Assembly: GCA_046295175.1 (NCBI GenBank)
Contig: JBKBNY010000009.1
Location: forward strand, 1 to 64,000
Direction: 5' to 3'
DNA length: 64,000 nucleotides
Source: JALOLV01 sp046295175
GTDB lineage: Bacteria; Bacteroidota; Bacteroidia; Cytophagales; Spirosomataceae
Position numbers and translations under genes: made by a program. Below the pieces are notes generated by a model. That model saw nothing but the letters and a program-made list of their open reading frames with translations, was not told the origin of the DNA and did no database searches. Positions 25,285 through 32,977 of the stretch are shown piece by piece (positions within the stretch are counted from its first letter, which is position 1; every line of letters starts with the position of its first letter).

Positions 25285-26394
25285 TTAATTGACCACTTGC
25301 TTAGCTTTTACTGCCATATCTGCCTTCAATGCCATAATACCACTCACGATAAGCGAATCGCCAGGTTGTAAACCACCAATCACTTGTACTTTTTTCTGAG
25401 TTCTCAAACCCGTTGTGACCATCACCTCAGTAGCTTTGCCATCTCTCATCACATAGACTTTCTTACCCTTCAATACTGGAACTATTGACTCAGTCGGAAT
25501 CATTATTGAACTTTCGGTGTCTAAATCGGCGGTTACTCTCACAAACATCCCTGGCATTAATTTTCCACTCGGGTTCTGTGAAATTCCTCTAACTCTCAAA
25601 GTTCTAAGATTAGGGTCTATTTTAGGGTCGATTGCGGAAATACTTGCATTGAATACTCCTTGTTGGCCATCAACTTCAAATTTGAAGCCCTTACCAATTT
25701 TGATTTGTGGAGAGTATTTTTCTGGAATCGTAAAATCTACTTTTACCGGATTCATCTGTACCAATGTGGCAATGGTGGTGGCAGGTGTAACGTATGCACC
25801 TATACTCACACTTTTGAAACCGATTTTACCAGCAAATGGGGCATATAATAAAGTTTTTTCTAATTGTGCCTTGATTACGTCTTTATCGGCACTCAATGTA
25901 TTGATACGGTTTGCCGAAATCTCGTATTCTTCTTTGCTGATGGCATTGATTTCAAGAAGTTTTTTCTGACGTGCTTCAATCTGCTTTGCAAGATTTTCTT
26001 CATATTCCAATTTTTTCAATTGAGCTTGCAAATCAGTATCTTTTATTTTGGCAATTAGCTGCCCTTTGGCTACATAACTGCCTTCGTTGACATTGAGAGT
26101 AACCAAACGTCCAGAGGCTTCGGCTTTGAGTTCTACTTCTTCGTTTGGTGAGATTGAGCCTGAGGCATATACGATATTGTCTATTGTTTCAGGTTTTGTG
26201 ACATAAATATTTACTTGCATCACAGGGCCACCAGCTCCACCGGGGCCTCCTTTACCGTCTTTGCTTTTGCCGCCGCCCATTCCAGAAGCAGCACCGCCGC
26301 CAGGGCCATCTTTAGATTCTGGTTTTTTGAAGATGAAGATTTTTCCGAGGATTAAAACGATTATTACAGCGGCAATGATGATGAATGTACGCAT
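25285..26394 (-). CDS. RND efflux periplasmic adaptor (HlyD/MFP family)
   Basis: 369 aa. An N-terminal hydrophobic anchor (residues 3-21) is followed by an unusual glycine/lysine/aspartate-rich linker (about 28-58). Then come the standard adaptor domains: barrel-sandwich/lipoyl (VELKAEASGRLVTLNVNEGSYVAKGQLIAKI), a shorter-than-usual alpha-hairpin, a second lipoyl half (LLYAPFAGKIGFKSVSIGAYV), a beta-barrel (VDFTIPEKYSPQIKIGKGF) and a membrane-proximal domain. It bridges an inner-membrane pump and TolC. The pump must be encoded elsewhere. MMxM-type divergences and substrates cannot be told from sequence. Confidence 0.9.
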   Translation of the reverse strand: MRTFIIIAAVIIVLILGKIFIFKKPESKDGPGGGAASGMGGGKSKDGKGGPGGAGGPVMQVNIYVTKPETIDNIVYASGSISPNEEVELKAEASGRLVTLNVNEGSYVAKGQLIAKIKDTDLQAQLKKLEYEENLAKQIEARQKKLLEINAISKEEYEISANRINTLSADKDVIKAQLEKTLLYAPFAGKIGFKSVSIGAYVTPATTIATLVQMNPVKVDFTIPEKYSPQIKIGKGFKFEVDGQQGVFNASISAIDPKIDPNLRTLRVRGISQNPSGKLMPGMFVRVTADLDTESSIMIPTESIVPVLKGKKVYVMRDGKATEVMVTTGLRTQKKVQVIGGLQPGDSLIVSGIMALKADMAVKAKQVVN

Positions 26395-26736
26395 AAACTA
26401 TGAGTTTTGTGTCATATTTGACTGTTTTTGGGAATTTCGTTTGAAAACTTTTCCAAGTTACAGTTAATTATTAATCAGTTAGGATATTTCGGCTGTGAAA
26501 TTATTAAAATTATGAAACCAAAATAAATTTTTGCGACAATTTGCCTTTTTTTGGCGTTTAAATCTATCTTATCGTTTAATTGGGTTCCAATATTTAATTT
26601 TGAGCATTAAACAGTCATGTTGTGGGCGAATTGATTAAGTTTGGCTCTGAGTGAATTATTATCAAATATTATATCACGAAATCAATAATTATTATAATAT
26701 TTTTTATACTATACGTAGAATAAATCTCAGGTTTTT
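26395..26736. other. Divergent promoter region
   Basis: About 340 bp between the divergent adaptor and Anbu genes, very AT-rich toward 26650-26720, without open frames of note. No clear operator palindrome was found. Confidence 0.4.
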
Positions 26737-26744
26737 TACATTTG
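26737..26744 (+). promoter_or_regulatory. Candidate -7 element (TACATTTG) for the Anbu gene
   Basis: Exact match to TAnnTTTG, 22 nt before the ATG at 26767. No exact -33 TTTG is seen, so support is partial. Confidence 0.45.
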
Positions 26745-26766
26745 TATAAAATCATTCGACTGCATC

Positions 26767-27513
26767 ATGACATTTTGTTTAGGAGTTAAAGTTGCTAAAG
26801 GTATTGTGGCGATTGCTGATACCCGAATCACATCAGGAACGGAGGTTTCGACCAATAAAAAACTTTTTACGCATCAGATTCGTAATCATTCATTGTTTAT
26901 CATGACAGCGGGCTTGCGTTCGGTTCGTGATAAGGCAATTACTTATTTTAAGGAAGTCTTAGAAGAGCGTGATGAGCAATTTGACAAACTCTACAAAGCT
27001 GTAAATGCTTTTGGCGAGCAAGTTAGGCGGGTGGCAGTAGAAGACCGCTCGGCTTTAGAAGCTGCGGGTCTTGGATTCAATTTGTCGGCGATTGTGGGCG
27101 GACAATTGGAGAAAGATGGTGAGCATAAGTTATTTTTGGTTTATCCTGAGGGTAATTGGATTGAAGTAGGAGAGGGTTTGCCATTTATCATTATCGGGAA
27201 TTCGGGTTATGGAAAACCAATTTTGTTTAGGAATATCAAACACGAAACTTCGCTGCAAGAATGCCTAAAACTCGGATTTTTGGCTTTTGATTCAACCCGA
27301 GTTAGTGCCAATGATGTTGATTTTCCGATAGATGTACTGTTTTATGAAAAAAATAGCTATAATATGGTTGAGCATCGTTATCACAAGCAAGATTTAGAGC
27401 ATATTTCGTATCAATGGAATGCTTTATTGAATGCCTCGGTACAGAAACTACCAACCGACTGGATGGAACCAATTTTTGATAAGCAGTTTCAAGAATCAGA
27501 GTTTTATAAGTAA
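26767..27513 (+). CDS. Anbu, proteasome-type Ntn-hydrolase
   Basis: 248 aa. The sequence begins MTFCLGVKVAKGIVAIADTR, with Thr2 placed to become the N-terminal nucleophile after Met removal. The fold signature IADTRITSG and NKKLF of proteasome beta-like subunits follows, then GLGFNLSAIVGGQ and PFIIIGNSGYGKPIL, as in Anbu (ancestral beta subunit / BPH). Anbu forms open-ring assemblies of uncertain substrate. In many bacteria it is encoded with a transglutaminase-like protease, an alpha-E protein and an ATP-grasp enzyme. Only the transglutaminase neighbour is present here. Confidence 0.88.
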   Translation: MTFCLGVKVAKGIVAIADTRITSGTEVSTNKKLFTHQIRNHSLFIMTAGLRSVRDKAITYFKEVLEERDEQFDKLYKAVNAFGEQVRRVAVEDRSALEAAGLGFNLSAIVGGQLEKDGEHKLFLVYPEGNWIEVGEGLPFIIIGNSGYGKPILFRNIKHETSLQECLKLGFLAFDSTRVSANDVDFPIDVLFYEKNSYNMVEHRYHKQDLEHISYQWNALLNASVQKLPTDWMEPIFDKQFQESEFYK

Positions 27514-27533
27514 GGCTATTGATTGATTCAAAG

Positions 27534-27590
27534 ATGATGTTGCTAATTCCATTTTAAAAAATATGGATGTTTAGCAACATCATTTGTGTT
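27534..27590 (+). terminator. Long-stem hairpin between Anbu and transglutaminase genes
   Basis: ATGATGTTGCTAA (27534-27546) pairs perfectly with TTAGCAACATCAT (27571-27583), with a 24-nt loop, followed by TTGTGTTTTT. It could end or attenuate Anbu transcription so the two genes are expressed unequally. Confidence 0.6.
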
Positions 27591-27647
27591 TTTGCTGTTA
27601 CTTAGAAGAATCGAATACCTAAGAATAAAAAATCAACAGTTATATTT

Positions 27648-28487
27648 ATGAAACTTCAAGTCGAACACCAATTACTTTATCGATATTCGAACGAAGTTTT
27701 TCTTAGTCCACATTATATTTATCTTACACCGAAGACCAGCCCTCACCAAATTCTAAATGATTACTGGTTAGAAATATCTCCCAAACCTAATCTGTTATTC
27801 AAAAACACAGATGCCGAAGGCAATACGCAACAAATTGCTTATTTTAATCAGTCGTGTAACTTACTGTTGATTAAGTCATCGTTTGTGATTATTTCAGATG
27901 AGCATAACCCTTATAATTTTGTCCACTTCCCGTTTGAATCAGAGAAAATACCGTTTGAGTATCCCGAAAAAGAGCATATATTGTTAAGCACTTATCTAAC
28001 TTCGGAGGGAATAACAACTGCGATTCATCAATTTGTAAGACCAATCGCTGCCGAAGCAAACTGGAAAACGATGGATTTTTTAGTCTTGCTTTGTACTAAA
28101 ATCAAAGAGAATTTTAGGTACGAAGTTCGCCCCGAAGGCGAGCCTAACAAACCCGAAAAAACCCTTTTGATAAAGTCTGGCAGTTGTAGAGATTATGCAG
28201 TTTTGATGATTGCTTGCTGCAAGGCCTTGGGTATCGCAGCAAGATTTGTGAGTGGTTATTGTTATGGAAGTGAATTACACGCTCACGAACTTCACGCATG
28301 GGTTGAAGCCTACTTGCCTGGAGGAGGATGGCGTGGATTTGACCCTACCGAGGGAGTTATCGTTGACCATCAGTACATTGCGTTGGCTTCTTCGGCACAA
28401 CCCGAACTGATAAATCCAGTAACGGGTACATTTAGAGGAGCAGCGATTTCGACACTGGAACCTACTGTAAATATCAATAGATTGTAA
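27648..28487 (+). CDS. Transglutaminase-like cysteine protease (Anbu-associated type)
   Basis: 279 aa. The N-terminal half is the bacterial transglutaminase N-terminal beta domain (VEHQLLYRYSNEVFLSPHYI). The core shows the triad C180 (GSCRDYAVLM), H216 (ELHAWVEAYL) and D232 (GFDPTEG). Such proteins act as cysteine proteases or amide-bond hydrolases and commonly travel with Anbu. There is no signal peptide, so it is cytoplasmic. Spacing to Anbu is about 134 bp with a hairpin between, so co-transcription is uncertain. Confidence 0.88.
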   Translation: MKLQVEHQLLYRYSNEVFLSPHYIYLTPKTSPHQILNDYWLEISPKPNLLFKNTDAEGNTQQIAYFNQSCNLLLIKSSFVIISDEHNPYNFVHFPFESEKIPFEYPEKEHILLSTYLTSEGITTAIHQFVRPIAAEANWKTMDFLVLLCTKIKENFRYEVRPEGEPNKPEKTLLIKSGSCRDYAVLMIACCKALGIAARFVSGYCYGSELHAHELHAWVEAYLPGGGWRGFDPTEGVIVDHQYIALASSAQPELINPVTGTFRGAAISTLEPTVNINRL

Positions 28488-28530
28488 ATAAAACGACCTC
28501 GACAAATTACTTCGTCGAGGTTGTTTTATT
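28487..28530. terminator. Bidirectional terminator
   Basis: AATAAAACGACCTCGAC (28487-28503) pairs with GTCGAGGTTGTTTTATT (28514-28530), 17 bp with one wobble, between convergent genes. Confidence 0.8.
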
Positions 28531-28546
28531 TCGTTCTTTTTAGAAT

Positions 28547-30865
28547 TTATTCGATTCCTATTTCATCAACAAAAAGCCACGCCGGACGGCCAGCACCTGG
28601 GTGACCCTCGGGGAGTTTACCATAGTTTTGGGCAAATACTCTTATGAATCGTGCTTTTTTAGAGCCGAGTCCAGTATTGATTTGCTGTACTGCATTTTCT
28701 GGTCGGATAGAGTTATCAATATCAATCTTTTGAGCTGTCTCAAACTTTTTGCCATCTACCGAAGTCTGGATTTCGACCATTTTAGGATAAAGAATCCAAG
28801 AATTACTTGCTCTCAAAAACGCCATCATTACTCTACTTACCTCCATCGTTTGCCCCAAATCAAGATTTACATCAAGGTCTTTTCCGTCAAGCCCAACCCA
28901 AGTACTCATATTTTTTTCTTCACCTCGCACGCCATTGGTTAAGCCGTATTTTTCACCGCCCGTATATTTGAGAGGTTCGTTAACCATTTTATAGGTTTTA
29001 CCAGTAGATTTATTAATGAAGAAATATTTATCTAAAATTTTACCTAATTTTTCGCCTTTGTCATTAAAAGCCGCACTTCTGATTGTGGCATCTTTTGTAA
29101 GTATTACTCCCAAATTTGGATTGTAAACCAATGATTTTGCCGTTGGTTCTGTACCGTCAACTGTATATCTGATAAGTGCTTGGCTATCAGTTGTTTTAAG
29201 TTTCACTGCAACTTGGCTTTTGGTATTGAGCGATGAACTTGCCGAAATATCGTAATAGCTTTTAGCAAAGTTGATTCCCATGTTTTGCATTCGTTCAAAC
29301 TGAACTTTTAAACGACTCGAAAAATCGGCGAAGCTTTTTTGCTCTGGTTGTGACCAACCGATTTCGGCAATCGCTGTAGCTCTCGGAAACGCCATGTATT
29401 CGAGCTTGTCTGGTGTTTTTATATATTCTGTCCAGATATTTCCTTGCACACCCAAAATATGTTTTGCTTGCTCGGCTGATAATTCTTTAGGCATTGGTTC
29501 ATAGCTATAAACTTTTTCGAGTGGGAGATACCCACCAATGGCAAGCGGTTCAGATGTTGGGTCTGACTGATAATAATCGAGATAACAATGGCTTGTCGGG
29601 GTCATGATGGCATCGTGGTTTTGTTTTGCAGCAGCAACACCACCTTCGATTCCTCTCCAAGACATAATTGTTGCGTTTGGCGAAATCCCACCTTCGAGTA
29701 TTTCATCCCACCCAATCATTTTACGACCTTTTGAAGTGATAAATTTATCAATTCTCTTGATAAAATAACTCTGCAATTCGTGTTCATCTTTCAACCCTTC
29801 TTTTTTCATTAAATCCTGACAAAACTTGCTTTCTTTCCAAGTCGTTTTCGGGCATTCATCGCCACCAATATGAATGTATTTGCTTGGAAATAAATCAATT
29901 ACCTCAGTCAGTACATTTTCTAAGAACTCAAATGTTTTATCATACGGACAAAAAACGTCGTCATGGACGCCCCATGTGCCAGTAACTTCATAGCCCGAAC
30001 CTTTACAGCCTAATTCTGGATATGCTGCAAGTGCCGCCAAAGCATGGCCCGGCATTTCGATTTCTGGAATTACATTAATGTATTTTGATTGAGCGTAGCG
30101 AATAACCTCTTTGATTTCTTCTTGAGTATAATATCCACCGTAAGGAGTTCCATCGTAACGCTGTTCAGAATAATGCCCTTCCATTGTTTGTTTACGCTTT
30201 GAGCCAACCGCAGTTAGTTGAGGATATTTTTTGATTTCGATTCTCCATCCTTGGTCTTCGGTCAAATGCCAATGAAACTGATTGAATTTGTGCATTGCCA
30301 TGATGTCGATGAATTTTTTAATGTAATCGGTCGTATAAAAATGACGACCCACATCGAGCATCAATCCACGGTAGGTATATCGTGGGGCATCGTTGATGAT
30401 TCCGCAAGGAATAGTCCATTTTGTGTTTGGAGAAGTCGAAGAGCTATAAATATTGGTTGGTAGAATCTGCAATAACGTTTGGTATCCGTAAAATAGCCCT
30501 TTGGTGGTCGATGCCATAATCGAAATTGAACTTTTGGAAACGTTAATTGTATAACCTTCTTCTGGAATCTTTGAGTTTTTTTCTAAACTAAATGCAATTC
30601 CGTTAGGCAGTATTCCATTTTTATTTGGGTCATAGCTTTCAATATTTAGCTGGAAACCCGAAGAAACCATTACCCTCTCAGAGAGTAGTTCGGCAATTGC
30701 ATTTATTTCATTATTGCCTTGAGGAATCAGAATTTTTGCCTTATCGGTCAGTGTAAAGACACCACTTTGAGGAGTTATTTTGGTGGGTTTGGGGATGATA
30801 TTGTAGGTTTGTTGCCCGAATGAGACAATCGAACACATCAAAAATAGAAATATGACTTTTTTCAT
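28547..30865 (-). CDS. Family 20 beta-N-acetylhexosaminidase, secreted
   Basis: 772 aa. A signal peptide covers about residues 1-18. The N-terminal GH20b domain is followed by the catalytic barrel (about 160-520) with RGLMLDVGRHFY, the HWHLTEDQGWR motif and the catalytic pair D336-E337 in IHIGGDECPKTTW. These enzymes use substrate-assisted catalysis to remove GlcNAc/GalNAc. After the barrel come a chitobiase/FN3-associated segment (about 545-615, VDGTEPTAKS) and an F5/8-type discoidin domain (about 640-770) that probably binds carbohydrate. It likely takes part in chitin or glycan breakdown outside the cytoplasm. Confidence 0.93.
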   Translation of the reverse strand: MKKVIFLFLMCSIVSFGQQTYNIIPKPTKITPQSGVFTLTDKAKILIPQGNNEINAIAELLSERVMVSSGFQLNIESYDPNKNGILPNGIAFSLEKNSKIPEEGYTINVSKSSISIMASTTKGLFYGYQTLLQILPTNIYSSSTSPNTKWTIPCGIINDAPRYTYRGLMLDVGRHFYTTDYIKKFIDIMAMHKFNQFHWHLTEDQGWRIEIKKYPQLTAVGSKRKQTMEGHYSEQRYDGTPYGGYYTQEEIKEVIRYAQSKYINVIPEIEMPGHALAALAAYPELGCKGSGYEVTGTWGVHDDVFCPYDKTFEFLENVLTEVIDLFPSKYIHIGGDECPKTTWKESKFCQDLMKKEGLKDEHELQSYFIKRIDKFITSKGRKMIGWDEILEGGISPNATIMSWRGIEGGVAAAKQNHDAIMTPTSHCYLDYYQSDPTSEPLAIGGYLPLEKVYSYEPMPKELSAEQAKHILGVQGNIWTEYIKTPDKLEYMAFPRATAIAEIGWSQPEQKSFADFSSRLKVQFERMQNMGINFAKSYYDISASSSLNTKSQVAVKLKTTDSQALIRYTVDGTEPTAKSLVYNPNLGVILTKDATIRSAAFNDKGEKLGKILDKYFFINKSTGKTYKMVNEPLKYTGGEKYGLTNGVRGEEKNMSTWVGLDGKDLDVNLDLGQTMEVSRVMMAFLRASNSWILYPKMVEIQTSVDGKKFETAQKIDIDNSIRPENAVQQINTGLGSKKARFIRVFAQNYGKLPEGHPGAGRPAWLFVDEIGIE

Positions 30866-30948
30866 TAGGAAATTGTTTTGGGATGAATCTGTATTATTGA
30901 GGTTTTAATTTTAACGCCAATATTAATTAAAAATTTTGAGATTGATTT

Positions 30949-31344
30949 CTAATTGTGTGGTATCATTAAATTGAATGGATAAACAGGTAAATTTCGCAAT
31001 ATCATAAAAGCTAAAAGTAGAATGATAAAACCCCACATAAATACTGGTTTTTGTAAGGTTTTAATGGCTTTTTTGTCATTAATTATTTCAGAAATTAGAA
31101 TAATTACAACGATTGGTAGAATCAGGTAAATCAAAAGATTATTCTGCAAAGCTTCGCCAAATCTACCGTGTAACAACGAATGAAAAGCTCGCTGACCACC
31201 ACATCCAAAACAATAAAACCCAGTCGTTTTGTGTAGGATGCAAACTGGAGTAAAATGACTTTTAGCAGGATTGACAATAAAATAAAAAGCAGTGATAGCA
31301 AACGCTACCACTGCCAGTATGATTCTATATAAGTTATTCGGCAC
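30949..31344 (-). CDS. DUF2752 membrane protein
   Basis: 131 aa with three predicted transmembrane segments and the family's signature CILHKTTGFYCFGCGGQRAFHSLLHG near residues 35-60, containing the CxxC pair before GGQRAF. Function of DUF2752 is unknown; the cysteines suggest metal or redox contact. It overlaps the RDD gene upstream by 11 bp and is co-transcribed with it, a pairing seen in other Bacteroidota. Confidence 0.85.
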   Translation of the reverse strand: MPNNLYRIILAVVAFAITAFYFIVNPAKSHFTPVCILHKTTGFYCFGCGGQRAFHSLLHGRFGEALQNNLLIYLILPIVVIILISEIINDKKAIKTLQKPVFMWGFIILLLAFMILRNLPVYPFNLMIPHN

Positions 31345-31816
31345 TTACAACCAAGGTTTTGCCTGCCATGTCGTGCAGCGATTGTTCTTTTTTATTGAAA
31401 AGAGTAATAAGGAAACCAATCATACAAATACCAGAGATGAGGGACTTCACGATGGTTCGGATAATGGCATCTGTAACTGAAAGTTTACTTCCGTCTTCTT
31501 TTACAACTTTGATTTTCATTGCGATTTTGCCAATTGTACCTTGTTTTGCTGACGAAATCATTAAAACTTCGTATGCAATTACCCCTACTACTGCAATAAA
31601 ATAAAATAGCATTATGCCACCAGTTGCTGCTACGGCAGTTACTGCGGCTTCGTCTTCGGTCATTGTTCCGTCTAATGCACCAGAACCAGCCATTGAAGCA
31701 AAAATTCCACCAAAAAAGACAGACATGATAATTCCTAATACAATACCAATCAGAATACCATCAATAAGGTACGCAACTAAACGCTTACCGAAGCCAGCGA
31801 GTTGAAGATTTTCCAT
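31334..31816 (-). CDS. RDD family membrane protein
   Basis: 160 aa. Conserved FGKRLVAYLIDGILIG at the N-terminus carries the R and D residues that name the family. The protein has three to four membrane helices and a TIGKIAMKIKVV motif in the last third. RDD proteins are small transporters or Na+/H+-related proteins in some species; the substrate here is unknown. First gene of a two-gene operon with DUF2752. Confidence 0.88.
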   Translation of the reverse strand: MENLQLAGFGKRLVAYLIDGILIGIVLGIIMSVFFGGIFASMAGSGALDGTMTEDEAAVTAVAATGGIMLFYFIAVVGVIAYEVLMISSAKQGTIGKIAMKIKVVKEDGSKLSVTDAIIRTIVKSLISGICMIGFLITLFNKKEQSLHDMAGKTLVVSAE

Positions 31817-32013
31817 AAATAATAAGGTGTTTTAGGGTTTGAAATTTATTTTTCAAATACAATTAAGTCAATCCAATTGAGAATTGCAATTAATACACCA
31901 AAAAATTATTTAAGTACACGAGAGTAAATAGTATATGTTATTATTTAATGCTAAGTCGTGTAAAAGAGGTTGATAATCAATGGATTAATAATTACTATTA
32001 ACTATTTTTGAAA

Positions 32014-32865
32014 TTAGAGTTTAATCTTCCGAAAAACATCAATATAGCTTCTTTTACTTGCATTTATGACATTAGCATTGCGGTATTCGGCATATCTGGC
32101 AAGTACTTCATAACCCTTAAACGCCTTGTGAAGCGACAAAAACTGCCGTGCCATGTAGGATTGATTTTTTGGCATTAACTTATTGATTTCATACGTTTTT
32201 GTGCCATAAAAGTGTGAATCATCGGCTACAATCTCATTATCCTCATTGAGTCTAATGGTTTCGTGCCATGTGTGGTCGGCACCTAAAACATAAATTTCCT
32301 TGTATTTTAGATTAATACACCTAAAAATTGAAGCAACCAAAACATTCTGCGATTGTGGCATTCCGAGTTCGTTTTTGTAAAGCCAAAATTTCAATGAATC
32401 GAGCCCATCAAGAATCACATAGTTAAAATAGATAACTTTTATAAATGGATTTTTTGAAATTGTTTCGACGAAATAGCTTGATTTTTTGAACTTGAAAGGC
32501 ACAAAAAGATTCAATGGCCATTGGGTATCGGCAACAAGATGCACGATAGCTTTGCTGGCTCTTTCGTGGTTAGGTTCTGTAAAGGCATTGTCGAGAAGTA
32601 GATAATTGTTGGGTTTTAATTGCTTGTAATAAACCGACGCCGAAAATACATTGACACAAAAAATATCGTGTTTTTTTATGAATTCGAGGTGATTTTGAAG
32701 CGAATCATTGAGTGATGGACCGTTCCCCAAAATAACGCAGCTTTTGGCTGCTACGTTTGGGTTATTTAGCTTGAATTTTGACAATAGTATTACCTTGCAA
32801 ATAGCCATAAAGCTATTAAAAAGGTTAGATAAAAATGCTTTTAGATTTAGTAATTGCAGAATCAA
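32014..32865 (-). CDS. GT42/DUF115-like protein, putative glycosyltransferase
   Basis: 283 aa. After a hydrophobic N-terminal helix there is SCVILGNGPSLNDSL (about residues 41-55), the nucleotide-binding motif shared by GT42 sialyltransferases (CstII type) and DUF115/Maf proteins. FCVNVFSASVYY and a later VLGADHTWHE segment fit the same Rossmann-like plan. A surface-sugar transferase is the best guess. No other capsule or LPS genes are adjacent, so the acceptor is unknown. The assignment rests on motif resemblance. Confidence 0.6.
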   Translation of the reverse strand: MILQLLNLKAFLSNLFNSFMAICKVILLSKFKLNNPNVAAKSCVILGNGPSLNDSLQNHLEFIKKHDIFCVNVFSASVYYKQLKPNNYLLLDNAFTEPNHERASKAIVHLVADTQWPLNLFVPFKFKKSSYFVETISKNPFIKVIYFNYVILDGLDSLKFWLYKNELGMPQSQNVLVASIFRCINLKYKEIYVLGADHTWHETIRLNEDNEIVADDSHFYGTKTYEINKLMPKNQSYMARQFLSLHKAFKGYEVLARYAEYRNANVINASKRSYIDVFRKIKL

Positions 32866-32917
32866 AACTTTTATAATTTTAGGCGTTAAATTTACATAAA
32901 TTCAGAAGAATACGATT

Positions 32918-32950
32918 AACTCTGACAGGGTTTTGAACCCTGTCAGAGTT
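32918..32950. terminator. Perfect 15-bp hairpin, REP-like
   Basis: AACTCTGACAGGGTT (32918-32932) and AACCCTGTCAGAGTT (32936-32950) are perfectly complementary with a 3-nt loop. It follows recQ on the minus strand. The sequence type is common as an interspersed palindrome in Bacteroidota and may serve as terminator. Confidence 0.65.
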
Positions 32951-32977
32951 TGAAAATTATTTTAGATTTTTACAAAA

